NCBI RefSeq assembly: GCF_001447155.2
Contig: NZ_CP014754.1
Coordinates: 1,860,001-1,924,000 of the forward strand
Direction of reading: 5' to 3'
DNA from: Marinobacter sp. LQ44
Lineage (GTDB): Bacteria > Pseudomonadota > Gammaproteobacteria > Pseudomonadales > Oleiphilaceae
Length of the DNA stretch: 64,000 nt
Below are positions 1 through 9,479 of this stretch, piece by piece. The translations under genes and the position numbers were made by a program. The notes under the pieces are model-generated. The model worked only from the letters and a program-made list of their open reading frames with translations. It searched no databases and was not told where the DNA came from. How positions within the stretch are numbered: position 1 is the stretch's first letter; each line of letters opens with the position of its first letter.

Positions 1-90
1 ATCGATTCGTTCCGCAAATCGCCGGCCCCAACGTGTCCACAAAGTGTCAGCCGTGTTTAGCGTAGAGACTCTGGAAGAAAGCCCTGTTTC

Positions 91-110
91 GAATGTTCGC
101 TTTTGTTTAA
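91..110. repeat. Half of a recurring REP-like motif
   Basis: The stretch begins GAATGTTCGC and continues TTTTGTTTA. Nearly the same string (GAATGTTCGC, CATTGTTTA) occurs at 42907-42925, where it faces the inverted partner GCGAACGTTC. The rest of 1-163, downstream of the lpxR-like gene, shows no gene I can support. Confidence 0.4.
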
Positions 111-163
111 CAGCGGGAACAAGCGCCACCACATCCCGTAAGCAACGGTCAAAACCAACCTTT

Positions 164-1162
164 CTACAATGCCCAAGAAACTGACAGCGTCCCAAAGCTG
201 AAGTTGTCTTTATGACGCTCGTCTTCACTGGTTGAGGCACGCAGTGTGACCGAGGCCAGCAGGTGATCCCACTGCCAGGCAGCGCCCAGACCAAGCTGAC
301 CAATCAGCGGCCCTTCGTCAAAACGATAAGCCCCGGCATTGTCGTCGATGTAGGAATAGCCTACAGACTCCACGCCCAGCCCCACATATACTGACCAGCT
401 ACTGCCTGAATCCTTGAACGAGCCCGGCAAAGCGATGGTTGAGGATGTACCAGCGTAGTCCGGCACAAAGTTTATAGGAAGGTGTCTGCCAAGCTGCCAG
501 ACCAACCCGGTTTTAGCGGAGGTCCGAAAACTCGACAGTAGTCCGGATCCAACCACCGACACACGCTGTTCAATGTTGCCGCCCTGCCCGAGTTGCAGGA
601 GTTTTCGGCCATGCGCAGCCTGAATGCCACCCACCACATCGGTTCCAAGCTGACTCCCCCACCCTTGCGGCTTGTCGCTTCCCGTGGCTTTGTGCACCCA
701 TTTCTGAACCGACTCGGCACCGCTTTCGGGCCCAATAACACCAATGTGAGCACCAAAGCCGGTAATCGTATCGGCGTTCCAGCTCCATAGTGTGCCGCTG
801 AGCGACAGGTGGCCGGCATAGGGAATGTCGTCGAACTGCGGACCTTTAACGGTAATATCTTCAGGCGTAACCATGAATTGCCGCAAACTCAGGCTTACCG
901 CCTGCTTTGAATCGACAGTTCCAATACCTGGCAGAAAGCGCAGCTCATCACGCAGAACCCGGGCAAATCTTGCCGACTTTCCATCGCTCTCATCAGCGGT
1001 GTCCGTCAAATACGAAAAGCGTACCCCGTTTGTATAGCCGCGATCGGTTCCGGTAAGCAGGTCGTTATCCCAGGACAGGTTAACAACTTCTGCCCTGAGA
1101 CTGGCGGGCAAAACACTAATAACGAAGAGCAACAGGAAGGCATATTCGCAGCGACGACTCAA
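164..1162 (-). CDS. LpxR-like outer-membrane lipid A deacylase (DUF2219 family)
   Basis: This 332-residue protein starts with a signal peptide (hydrophobic stretch at about residues 8-22, probable cleavage after SLRA). The mature N-terminus carries the family pattern NDLLTGTDRGYTNGVR. The middle has GVIGPES followed by KWVHKATGSDKPQGWGSQL, which is the conserved LpxR core (GP-S, H, G, P-GW-QL). The family forms a 12-strand outer-membrane beta barrel that removes the 3'-acyloxyacyl chain of lipid A; many members are only annotated as DUF2219. The C-terminus ends in alternating residues with a terminal aromatic-leucine pattern (SVSWAL), typical for barrel proteins. It stands alone, and the non-coding stretch 1163-2161 separates it from the phosphorothioation island, so it is probably backbone chromosome. 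Family assignment is good; activity on lipid A is inferred. Confidence 0.85.
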   Translation of the reverse strand: MSRRCEYAFLLLFVISVLPASLRAEVVNLSWDNDLLTGTDRGYTNGVRFSYLTDTADESDGKSARFARVLRDELRFLPGIGTVDSKQAVSLSLRQFMVTPEDITVKGPQFDDIPYAGHLSLSGTLWSWNADTITGFGAHIGVIGPESGAESVQKWVHKATGSDKPQGWGSQLGTDVVGGIQAAHGRKLLQLGQGGNIEQRVSVVGSGLLSSFRTSAKTGLVWQLGRHLPINFVPDYAGTSSTIALPGSFKDSGSSWSVYVGLGVESVGYSYIDDNAGAYRFDEGPLIGQLGLGAAWQWDHLLASVTLRASTSEDERHKDNFSFGTLSVSWAL

Positions 1163-1873
1163 ATCCAGTCTCTCCGGTTAATACTATGAGTTAACGAGCA
1201 TGGCCTACTGTCGAGTCATACCTGTTACAACGGCCACTCAATCCAGATGTGGAGACTAAGTCGCTTTCCCTTGCTTTTCTAGTTCCCTCCCATCGACGCA
1301 GTCAGCTCTTACGGATTAACGTGCCGCCAGACTAGGTAAGAACACCCGATTACTTTGAAAGTTCAGCTGTAGTCAATCGACTTTACAGGCACCGGTTCTT
1401 TGCTGTCAGGTAAGCCTGAATTACTAAACTTTATTCTAATCGCCCCAAGTGTCAGCCAGGTGGTTAGCCGAACATCCCCCGTCATTCCCAATGACCTGTG
1501 ATGCGGCCAACCCTTGACTATTAACGAGTGCCGATGGGTGATACTCTCTCGCAAAATATAGCTTTCTACAGGCGGACTTTCGGACTACCCCGCTCGACTA
1601 CTGTCCAATTTCGGACAGTTAAAACCAGACATTTTTTCTGAGCTTGAAGTTCGCATAGTAAACTGCAAAACTAGAAATTAAGCAGTTGGGGCAGCGGTCA
1701 TTCTGTCCAGTTAAAGCCATCTCTAACCTGACAAGTGTGTGCCCAAACTTGGGATAAATCGTGTAACTAGCGGTGTTAAAAGAACTTTTCGCGAGCTTCC
1801 GCCCGACCTGCAAGTTACTGACGAACAACGATTTAGACCCACCGACCTCACTCCAAACCGACCCCAATCGGCG
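1163..1873. other. Non-coding stretch upstream of tRNA fragment
   Basis: Open frames here look like noise: none has a convincing start, ribosome site or recognisable motif. The only structure noted is an inverted repeat ACTGTCC-6-GGACAGT at 1600-1619. It may be a small operator, but no gene lies close enough to name a target. Confidence 0.5.
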
Positions 1874-1920
1874 CCCTCCGGAGGCAGAGGTCAGAGGTTC
1901 GAATCCTCTCGGGCGCGCCA
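1874..1920 (+). tRNA. 3' fragment of tRNA-Arg(CCT), likely attachment-site scar
   Basis: The sequence begins in an anticodon loop (CTCCGGA) followed by the 3' anticodon strand GGCAG, a variable GGTC, a complete T arm (AGAGGTTCGAATCCTCT), and the acceptor strand CGGGCGCG with CCA. The 5' half is missing: upstream bases do not form a D arm or the matching GCGCCCG acceptor strand. Tyrosine integrases often recombine within the anticodon loop to 3' end of tRNA genes, so this is best read as one end (att) of an integrated island. No second copy was found by eye in the window. Confidence 0.8.
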
Positions 1921-1928
1921 TGAATATC

Positions 1929-1962
1929 AAGGACTTGCGTGAAAGCGCAGGTCCTTTTTTTT
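1929..1962 (+). terminator. Rho-independent terminator after the tRNA fragment
   Basis: AAGGACTTGCG and CGCAGGTCCTT form an 11-bp stem with one G-T pair and a 6-base loop. A run of eight T follows directly. Its position nine bases after the CCA end suggests it is the tRNA gene's own terminator. Confidence 0.85.
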
Positions 1963-2161
1963 GGCTTGTGCCCAAATGGTGCCCTGACAGTGCCCGGCAT
2001 TTTTTCACAGATTAGCTTCCGACCTTTTTCGCGACCTTTGCCATACTTGCCCTTCTAGAGGGTTTGGGCACAGTTTCCCGCCGCCCCTGGAACCTATCTC
2101 GTTACCATGGCCTCTTGAACAGACGAGCAAAATCCGCAAACATCGTACAAACAATCTCTCA

Positions 2162-4798
2162 GTGCACGCTAGGCGACTCATAGAGAAGGAGTCGACACAT
2201 TCCGGTTCAGTCCCCGTGGAAAAATCTAACAAGTTTATTGGCAAGAAGATCGCTGGTTACAGGTATCTACATACCTCCGCGCTTTCTGAACTTGACGACG
2301 AAAGCCGTAGCGCTGTGCGCAAAGCCGAGGCCAGGATTACTCCAGAAGCCCAGTACAATGTCATTAAAATCCGAGAAAGTGCTGCCGAAATATCTTTCCT
2401 GAATTATCCAACTTTTTTTGAGGAAGCTTTCCCGACTCTCGAACAATCATGGAAAGTTAACCTCGATACAGGGCAGTGCCGATACAGAGTTTATTCAGAA
2501 TCGAATAATCCCCCCATCCTTCACCGCAAAGAACTTCTGCTGCCATCCTCTCACCCAGATTTTCAACGGTTTTTGGAGCTGACCAAAGAGGCTGAGAGTA
2601 TCGGTTTATTCGACGATACGACCAGAATAGGCTTTCTACAGGACTGGAACCGTCTCTTGAAGCTAAAAGGCTATGAGGTTTCCGAGCACGCCCTGGTGCC
2701 TATAGCCAATGAAACTACAGAGAACCTGTCAGCCATCGAAAGCGGGTCAGAAATTCACCGACATTTAACTGCCCTCACTCGAACGCAACTATCGGCACCT
2801 ATGCAAAGCCTTGCGCGATATGGCTATCTTGATCAGACGAGGTCAGTCTTTGACTACGGGTGCGGCAAGGGCAACGATGTTCAGCTCCTAAAAGATAGCA
2901 ATATAAACGTAGCTGGATGGGATCCTTATTATTCTCCCAGTGCAGAAAAGAAAACAGCAGACATCGTCAACCTAGGGTTTGTCATCAATGTTATTGAAGT
3001 GCCGGAGGAACGTCACCTCGTCCTGACCAACGCTTATGAACTTGCGTCAGAAATCTTGGTCGTATCTGCGATGCTGGAGAACGCAAATGCTCGGGGTGGT
3101 CTGCCTTTCAGGGATGGTGTGCGCACCTCACGAAACACTTTCCAAAAGTATTTTTCACAAGGCGAACTGGCAATTTACATTGAATCAGTACTCAGAACAG
3201 AGCCTGTTCCGATAGCCCCGGGGATTTTTTACGCTTTCAAGACGGATGCAGCTAAGGCTGACTTCCTGGCTAGAAAAAGCGTTAAACGAAGCCGCCCTCG
3301 ACCACTTCGAGCGAAGAGACCGCTCAGCAGCCAGGAACCTGAGCGCCGGGCACCGGCTAGTCTACGGAAGTATGAAAACAACAAGGATATTTTAGAAAAG
3401 TTGTGGAGCACTTGGCTAGATTTTGGCAGAAAACCCAGGCCAAGCGAGATCGAAAACCTCCATGACATTCGGAGATTTCTGGGCTCCTACCCTGCCGCAT
3501 TGAGAATTCTTGAGACCATCAAGAATGAGGAGGGAGCGGTAGCATTAGCGAGGGCTGAGCAGGCTCGCAAGGACGATCTGATTGTTCAGTTTGCCGAACT
3601 ACGATTCTTCCGGAGCTCACCCCCACGCCCTATGCCTAACAAGCTCAAGGAAGATGTCAGACATTTTTTTGGGACCCTAGCGAATGCCCAAACAATCGGA
3701 GAAGATCATCTCGTTCGAGTATTGGATAAGAGCGCAATACTGTCTGCTTGTATCGAAGCCTCTGAGCAGGGCTTGGGGTGGCTGCATGACGAACACTCAC
3801 TTCAACTACACACTGAGTTAATACCAAGATTGCCCCCAGTCCTCCGAATTTACATCACATGTGCATCTAGCCTATTCGGAGACCCAAGTTCTGCCGATCT
3901 AGTCAAAATCCACATCCGTTCCGGGAAGCTTTCCCTCATGAGTTACGACGACTTCTTCGGAAAGGCCATTCCGAAAATGCTCGTTCGCACCAAGATCAAT
4001 TTGAGAAATCAGCGGATCGATGTTTACCAATACGGTGATGAGTTTGCCCCTCCCAACCTCTTTCTGAAGAGCAGGTATATGCATGAGGATCAAGAAAACT
4101 ATGCCGAACAATTGCGTTTTGATGAAGCGCTTGAACAACTGGGAGTTGGCGATTTTAGCAACTTCGGCCCTCCTGACAGAGATTTTCAGAACACGCTGCG
4201 CGACAAGAGATGGGCAATAGAAGGACATAGCCTGACAAGAAGTACCGACATCCCGAACCTCGATCATCCCTGCGGTCAATACTTCAAATATCGCGACCTG
4301 ATTGAATGCGGCGAAACGCAGAAGTCGCTCAAGATCGAGAATCACCCGCTCCAACCAGAGACTTACACCGCCCTCCTCGACCTAGCCAACAATCTTATCG
4401 ATCCGATAGTGGACTATTTCGGCATGATCAAGCTCACTTATGGCTTTTGCTCGTCAGAACTGAGCAAAAATATACGGCGTAGGATCGCTCCGAAACTAGA
4501 TCAGCACGCATCCCATGAACTGAACAGGTTAGGCAACCCCATCTGCATGCGAGGGGGCGCGGCAGTAGACTTTATCGTCGAAGATGAGGACATGTTCGAG
4601 GTCAGTCAATGGATCGCAGAAAATCTCAAATTCGATAGGATGTATTTCTATGGTCAAGACCGGCCAATTCACGTAAGTTTCAGCGAGACACCGGCCAAGC
4701 AGGTAACGGTGCTGAAGCGAAGCTCTGCCAACAAACGACTAATCCCAAGATCCTACTCTCTCAACGATTTCATTAACTTAGATAACTCTCTAATCTGA
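2162..4798 (+). CDS. DNA phosphorothioation-associated putative methyltransferase, extended form
   Basis: The 878-codon frame holds a class I SAM-binding core in its middle: VFDYGCGKGNDVQLL (about residues 230-244) followed by GWDPYYSP and ADIVNLGFVINVIE. This DPYY/NLGYV-type signature is that of the putative methyltransferase found beside dnd genes. About 200 residues precede the core, and some 450 residues follow it without a motif I recognise; family members that I remember are nearer 450-500 residues, so this looks like a fused or extended version. It starts with GTG at 2162; a second GTG at 2215 is a possible start. It lies 89 bp before dndB in the same direction and probably belongs to the dnd system, but dndB has its own promoter. 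Target and chemistry are unknown. Confidence 0.75.
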   Translation: MHARRLIEKESTHSGSVPVEKSNKFIGKKIAGYRYLHTSALSELDDESRSAVRKAEARITPEAQYNVIKIRESAAEISFLNYPTFFEEAFPTLEQSWKVNLDTGQCRYRVYSESNNPPILHRKELLLPSSHPDFQRFLELTKEAESIGLFDDTTRIGFLQDWNRLLKLKGYEVSEHALVPIANETTENLSAIESGSEIHRHLTALTRTQLSAPMQSLARYGYLDQTRSVFDYGCGKGNDVQLLKDSNINVAGWDPYYSPSAEKKTADIVNLGFVINVIEVPEERHLVLTNAYELASEILVVSAMLENANARGGLPFRDGVRTSRNTFQKYFSQGELAIYIESVLRTEPVPIAPGIFYAFKTDAAKADFLARKSVKRSRPRPLRAKRPLSSQEPERRAPASLRKYENNKDILEKLWSTWLDFGRKPRPSEIENLHDIRRFLGSYPAALRILETIKNEEGAVALARAEQARKDDLIVQFAELRFFRSSPPRPMPNKLKEDVRHFFGTLANAQTIGEDHLVRVLDKSAILSACIEASEQGLGWLHDEHSLQLHTELIPRLPPVLRIYITCASSLFGDPSSADLVKIHIRSGKLSLMSYDDFFGKAIPKMLVRTKINLRNQRIDVYQYGDEFAPPNLFLKSRYMHEDQENYAEQLRFDEALEQLGVGDFSNFGPPDRDFQNTLRDKRWAIEGHSLTRSTDIPNLDHPCGQYFKYRDLIECGETQKSLKIENHPLQPETYTALLDLANNLIDPIVDYFGMIKLTYGFCSSELSKNIRRRIAPKLDQHASHELNRLGNPICMRGGAAVDFIVEDEDMFEVSQWIAENLKFDRMYFYGQDRPIHVSFSETPAKQVTVLKRSSANKRLIPRSYSLNDFINLDNSLI

Positions 4799-4816
4799 AG
4801 CCTCGCCCTGGCCACG

Positions 4817-4872
4817 TTGACCCGGAAGTTTATTTTGGGTAAATTAACTTCCATTCCAACTTTTAACTTCCA
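4817..4872 (+). promoter_or_regulatory. dndB promoter with overlapping repeat operator
   Basis: TTGACC (4817-4822), a 17-bp spacer and TAAATT (4840-4845) make a fair sigma-70 promoter in front of dndB. A heptamer GGAAGTT (4824-4830) lies in the spacer and is the inverse of AACTTCC at 4846-4852. AACTTCC recurs at 4865-4871, within a 10-bp direct repeat TTAACTTCCA (4844 and 4863). Three copies of one heptamer placed over the promoter and start of transcription suggest repression, plausibly by DndB, which is known as an autorepressor in other dnd clusters. Confidence 0.6.
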
Positions 4873-4887
4873 CCCCCGGAGACCCTC

Positions 4888-5967
4888 ATGGCCGAGTTCT
4901 CCCACACCTTCCCGGCAGCGAGAGGCGTTCAGTCTGGACGGCCTTGTTACGTGGCTATGTGCCCGTTACGACTAATACCAAAAATTTTTATCTTCGATGG
5001 GCAAGAGGTTCCACCAGAACTTAGAGCTCAACGAGTATTAAATCGAACCCGAATACCAGACATCGTTAGCTATTTGCTCGACAACCCAACAGACTATACG
5101 CTCTCGGGAATCACAGCGTCTGTAGATGGTCAGGTCTCGTTTGAACCTAGTACCGACACAGGTATGGCCCAAAATCTGGGACTACTGTCGATCCCTATGG
5201 ATGCCAAGATCCTCATCAACGACGGTCAGCACCGCCGTGAAGCAATCGTTCAGGCAATCGAACAGAATCCAGAACTCGGCTACGACAACATCCCTGTGCT
5301 GTTTTTCATTGATGAGGGTCTGAAGCGCAGCCAGCAAATGTTCGCGGATCTTAACAAGCATGCTGTCCGGCCAAGCGACTCTATCAGCACGCTCTATGAC
5401 CACCGGGATCATTTATCCGAACTAGCCCGAGTTGTTGCTCGCGAGGTGAAGGTATTCTCCCGGCTGACGGAAATGGAGAGGTCCAGCATATCCAACCGAA
5501 GCAGCAAACTTTTTACATTGTCGGCTATAAAGAACGCCTCAAAAGCTCTGCTAATGAAAGGAAAGACTGACCTAATTAGCGAGGACGAGCAGCAGTTGGC
5601 AATTGAATATTGGAATGAAATTGCCGCCAACATGAGAGATTGGCAACTCGCTCTGGAAAAGAAAGTGGCGACCTGCGAGCTCCGTGAGCAATACGTTCAT
5701 GCTCACGGCGTCATGCTCCAGGCCATGGGCCAAATAGGCGCCGACCTTTTATTCAAGCCAAAGTCTCAGTGGAGCCGGATACTGCAAGGTCTTCAAAACA
5801 TTGATTGGGCACGAGCTAACAATGAGTGGGAAGGTCGAGCAATGCATCACGGTCGCATTAGCAAGGCTCGCAGTAGCGTCGCCCTCACGGGCAATTACAT
5901 CAAACAGCAATTAGGTGTTCCACTCACCCCTTCTGAGCAGGAATACGAGGAGTCGCTTAAGCCATGA
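4888..5967 (+). CDS. dndB: DndB, DGQHR-domain regulator of phosphorothioation
   Basis: The 359-residue protein has the signature DGQHRREAI at residues 112-120 that defines the DGQHR/DndB family. FADLNKHAVRPS (about residue 152) is the second conserved block. DndB is not needed for sulfur incorporation; it represses dnd transcription and tunes modification. The start ATG follows GGAG after a promoter that carries heptamer repeats. Its stop overlaps the dndC start by four bases (ATGA), so translation is coupled. A second DGQHR protein is encoded at 13432-14664 on the other strand. Confidence 0.92.
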   Translation: MAEFSHTFPAARGVQSGRPCYVAMCPLRLIPKIFIFDGQEVPPELRAQRVLNRTRIPDIVSYLLDNPTDYTLSGITASVDGQVSFEPSTDTGMAQNLGLLSIPMDAKILINDGQHRREAIVQAIEQNPELGYDNIPVLFFIDEGLKRSQQMFADLNKHAVRPSDSISTLYDHRDHLSELARVVAREVKVFSRLTEMERSSISNRSSKLFTLSAIKNASKALLMKGKTDLISEDEQQLAIEYWNEIAANMRDWQLALEKKVATCELREQYVHAHGVMLQAMGQIGADLLFKPKSQWSRILQGLQNIDWARANNEWEGRAMHHGRISKARSSVALTGNYIKQQLGVPLTPSEQEYEESLKP

Positions 5968-7484
5968 CTGCGCAGGAACAATTCGTTTTCCCGGATCATC
6001 TATCCATGATTCAGGAGTTTTCTCTTGGCAATCGCCCTCTAGTAGACCTCGTTCGCGAAATTCAGAACATATATTGCTCTGACGACCGACCCTGGATTAT
6101 TGGCTTCAGTGGGGGGAAAGACTCTACTTGCGTTCTTTCCCTGATCTACATGGCATTGCTACAGCTCCCGGCCGAAAAGCGAGCCAAACATGTTTATGTG
6201 GTCTCATCTGACACCTTGGTTGAGACACCTGTCGTCGTCGACATGATCAAACGAGTAATCAAGCTCATTAATGAGGCAGCGCCGAAAGAGGGCCTACCAA
6301 TAAGTGCACACAGTGTTGTGCCAAAAACAGATCAAACCTTTTGGGTGAATTTGCTCGGTCGTGGTTATCCTGCGCCAAATCAGACGTTCCGCTGGTGCAC
6401 GGAACGGATGAAGATAGACCCTGTGAGCGAGTTTATACTCGATAAGGTCGCCAAATTTGGTGAGGCCGTTGTAGTGTTAGGCTCTCGTAGCCAGGAGAGC
6501 GCGTCTCGCGCCCAGGTGATTGCAAAACACAAAATAGACGGTTCAGCACTAAGCCGCCATAGCTCTCTTCCAAACGCTTACACCTACATGCCAATTGAAA
6601 GCTGGTCAGCGGATGAAGTTTGGATGTATCTGATGAGCGCCCCATGCCCCTGGGGTGGATCTAACCAGGAGTTGCTCGAACTATACAAAGGGTCAAACCA
6701 GGGTGAATGCCCGCTGGTGATCGATAAAAGTACGCCCTCGTGCGGGAACAGCCGCTTTGGGTGCTGGACATGCACAGTTGTGACAGCCGACAAAGCGCTG
6801 CATGGCCTTATCGAGTCCGGGGCCGATTGGATGAAGCCTTTGTTGGCGTTCAGGAACAAACTGTACATGTCCCGCCAACCAGAGAACTCTGAGGAGTATC
6901 GCAACTTCCGCCGCAGAACAGGAAGGGTCTCTTACAACTCGGGCGACATCAGTGATGATAGTGTGCGAGAAGTTCGTCATATCCCGGGCCCCTATTGGCT
7001 GTCCAAGCGCCAAAAATTCCTGCGTGAATTGCTCACTATTGAGAAGGGGATTAACGAGAGTGGTGAGTCTATCGAACTGATTACTCGCCCCGAGTTACAC
7101 ATGATAAGAAGAGAATGGCTACGCGACCCAAATGAGCCGGACTGGGAAGACTCTCTGCCGCGGATTTACAGAGAGGTCTACGGAGAGGACCTTGATTGGG
7201 TAGAGGATGATGCCGGCGCATTCACACGAGCAGATTCCGAAACACTTGAGAGGCTCGCAGAAAAATACGGTGTTCCATCAGCGCTTGTTCGCAAGATGCT
7301 GGAAGCAGAACTTCAAGTATCGGGTCTAGGCAAGCGGAGGGGCATACTGAACAGCCTGGAAAGTATCCTCCAAAGAGATTGGGAAGATCTCGACGCGATC
7401 AATGAGCGCAACCATTCCTTTCGTAAGCGTGGCAAATCGTACGTTGAGGAAGTGAAAGACGAATTTTCAGAGTTTTTGAACTAA
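5964..7484 (+). CDS. dndC: DndC, phosphorothioation sulfurtransferase (PAPS-reductase-like)
   Basis: DndC belongs to the adenine-nucleotide alpha hydrolase / PAPS reductase superfamily; it has ATP pyrophosphatase activity and carries an iron-sulfur cluster that passes sulfur to the DNA backbone. The PP-loop SGGKDST lies at residues 49-55. Four cysteines that could bind the cluster are Cys145 (RWCTER), Cys260, Cys267 and Cys270 (CGNSRFGCWTC). The length of 506 residues is normal. The last base of its TAA stop is the first base of the dndD start codon (TAATG). The system lacks dndA, so a housekeeping cysteine desulfurase such as IscS would have to load DndC; that is inference from other dndA-less clusters. 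Confidence 0.95.
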   Translation: MTAQEQFVFPDHLSMIQEFSLGNRPLVDLVREIQNIYCSDDRPWIIGFSGGKDSTCVLSLIYMALLQLPAEKRAKHVYVVSSDTLVETPVVVDMIKRVIKLINEAAPKEGLPISAHSVVPKTDQTFWVNLLGRGYPAPNQTFRWCTERMKIDPVSEFILDKVAKFGEAVVVLGSRSQESASRAQVIAKHKIDGSALSRHSSLPNAYTYMPIESWSADEVWMYLMSAPCPWGGSNQELLELYKGSNQGECPLVIDKSTPSCGNSRFGCWTCTVVTADKALHGLIESGADWMKPLLAFRNKLYMSRQPENSEEYRNFRRRTGRVSYNSGDISDDSVREVRHIPGPYWLSKRQKFLRELLTIEKGINESGESIELITRPELHMIRREWLRDPNEPDWEDSLPRIYREVYGEDLDWVEDDAGAFTRADSETLERLAEKYGVPSALVRKMLEAELQVSGLGKRRGILNSLESILQRDWEDLDAINERNHSFRKRGKSYVEEVKDEFSEFLN

Positions 7485-9478
7485 TGCTTATTAAAGAGCT
7501 TACGCTTACCGACTTTCGAGTCTACGAAGGGAAAAACTCCTTCAACCTCACGCCCGAAAAGCGTGCGGGTAAAACACGGCCCATCATTCTTTTTGGCGGT
7601 TTAAATGGCGCGGGTAAAACAAGCCTCCTTTTGGGCGTAAGGTTGGCACTCTACGGACGTTTGTGTCTGGGCAGTGCAGTTTCCCAAAAACGCTATGATG
7701 AGTTTCTGCTCGACGCAATCCATCACTCAAGAGAGACTGGTCGTTCTGCCAACTCTTCGTCTGTTGAGCTCAAATTCACTTACGCAAAGCTCGGAACGGA
7801 AAGCCAGTACCACGTTAAGCGTGAATGGGAACGAAAGGGCAAAGGCGTTAAAGAAACACTCACTATCTTGGAAAATGATACGCCTGTTAAAGGTCTCAGC
7901 TACGAGCAAGCTCAGAACTTTCTCAACGAACTGATACCTGCAGGTGTATCCGACTTATTCTTTTTTGACGGTGAGAAAATCGCCCAACTAGCCGATGATT
8001 CTGGAGGAATAGCCCTCGAACAGTCTATTAAGAAATTACTCGGGCTCGACGTCGTTGAGCGGCTCTCCGGCGATCTCACCGTTCTTAACCGGAATCTGGC
8101 CAAGCGATCGTCAGCTCAGGAAATGCAGGCACAAATCGACGCTGAGCAGTCCAAACTGATGCACTGCCGGAAACAAGCTGAGATCATCCGCCAAGACATC
8201 TCAACCATCCTCGCTCAGCGCGCTGAGTTACAAGAGCGCGCGAAAAGGCTCCAGAAAGATATCGATGATCGAGGGGGACATTTCTCCACATCCCGGGCTC
8301 AGCTCGAAGCCAAGCTGAATCAGCTCCATAGCGAGCGAGATAGCTTAACATCCGAAATTAATGGCCTTATATCCGACGCGGCACCCATCGCCTTGGCAGA
8401 AGACTTTTGCCGAAGAACTAAAGAGCAGATTGAGCAAGACCTCCAGCTTCAGGGGCTTTTGCAGGAATACAGAATCCACAACGAATACCGAACACACCTG
8501 GAAGACGCTCTCGATTCAAAGCTGGCACCCGATTCTTTGGCTATCGTGCTCGCTGAGATAGATAAACTGGGCAACCCCTATCAAGACCTCGAATCCCAGA
8601 CTTTGATTCACGACTTAACGCCCTCTCAAGCAGGGAAAATATACTCAGCATTCGAGGACGCCAGTAGACAACGGCAGGATGTGATTAAGTTGTTTGATGC
8701 TCTAGAGTGCATCGAAGCGGAACTCGATGAAATTGGAGCCTCTCTGGCGCGCGCTCCGGACGATTCTTTGATTGCCTCTGATTTCGAGAACTTGCAGCAG
8801 CTACAGCAAAAACTTGGCAGGTTAGATGCTGAAATCGAGTCAGCGCGGGCGAAAGGAAAAGACGCAGCTAATGAAGCCGTCGAAATAGCCCGCCGGCTTG
8901 ACCGACTGTACGAAACTGCTGCGAAGCTGAGCGACCAAAAGAGAGTTATCGACTACGTCAACAACGCCAATGGCTTGCTCGCGGACTATGTCGACCAGAC
9001 AGCGACTGCCAAGGTTCGAGACCTTGAAGTCCAGTTCACCGAGTGCTTTGCCAAACTTACTCGTAAAGAGGACATGGACCTACAAATTCGGATCAACCCC
9101 AAGACCTTCCGCGTAGAACTATTGACCGGTAACGGGCGGACAATAGCGAAAGACGAGCTTTCAGCTGGTGAAAAACAGATATTTGCAATTGCTGTTCTTG
9201 AGGCACTTGCAAAAACCTCCGGACGCCAGTTGCCTATGATCGTCGATACTCCATTAGGGAGGCTAGACTCCGAGCACAGAACCAAGCTGATAGAAGGCTA
9301 TTTCCCTATCGCAAGCCACCAGATGATTGTGCTCTCTACAGACACTGAGGTGGATGAATCATTCTATTCTGATCTCGCACCCGACATATCCCGGGCCTAT
9401 AAGCTCGAATATGATTCAAAAGCCGGCGCGACTCGCGTCCGTGAAGGTTATTTTTGGCACCAAAAGGAGGCGAGCTGA
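7484..9478 (+). CDS. dndD: DndD, SMC/Rad50-like ATPase of phosphorothioation
   Basis: The 664-residue protein has the split ABC-ATPase layout of SMC and RecN proteins: Walker A GGLNGAGKTS at residues 38-47, a long charged coiled-coil-like middle (about 200-500), then the signature LSAGEKQ near 559 and Walker B LPMIVDTPLGRLD near 584-596. FFFDGEKIAQLAD (about 160) is a block shared with DndD homologs. It probably opens or nicks DNA structure so that sulfur can be placed. It is translationally coupled to dndC and separated from dndE by one base. Confidence 0.95.
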   Translation: MLIKELTLTDFRVYEGKNSFNLTPEKRAGKTRPIILFGGLNGAGKTSLLLGVRLALYGRLCLGSAVSQKRYDEFLLDAIHHSRETGRSANSSSVELKFTYAKLGTESQYHVKREWERKGKGVKETLTILENDTPVKGLSYEQAQNFLNELIPAGVSDLFFFDGEKIAQLADDSGGIALEQSIKKLLGLDVVERLSGDLTVLNRNLAKRSSAQEMQAQIDAEQSKLMHCRKQAEIIRQDISTILAQRAELQERAKRLQKDIDDRGGHFSTSRAQLEAKLNQLHSERDSLTSEINGLISDAAPIALAEDFCRRTKEQIEQDLQLQGLLQEYRIHNEYRTHLEDALDSKLAPDSLAIVLAEIDKLGNPYQDLESQTLIHDLTPSQAGKIYSAFEDASRQRQDVIKLFDALECIEAELDEIGASLARAPDDSLIASDFENLQQLQQKLGRLDAEIESARAKGKDAANEAVEIARRLDRLYETAAKLSDQKRVIDYVNNANGLLADYVDQTATAKVRDLEVQFTECFAKLTRKEDMDLQIRINPKTFRVELLTGNGRTIAKDELSAGEKQIFAIAVLEALAKTSGRQLPMIVDTPLGRLDSEHRTKLIEGYFPIASHQMIVLSTDTEVDESFYSDLAPDISRAYKLEYDSKAGATRVREGYFWHQKEAS

Positions 9479-9479
9479 G

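Noticed and set aside
1619..2008. 129-codon - strand frame over the tRNA fragment
   Set aside because: It crosses the tRNA fragment and terminator; its sequence is the translation of these RNA elements and has no ribosome site.
3899..4354. 151-codon frame opposite the methyltransferase gene
   Set aside because: It lies fully inside a well-supported gene, with no start signal and no recognisable motif.
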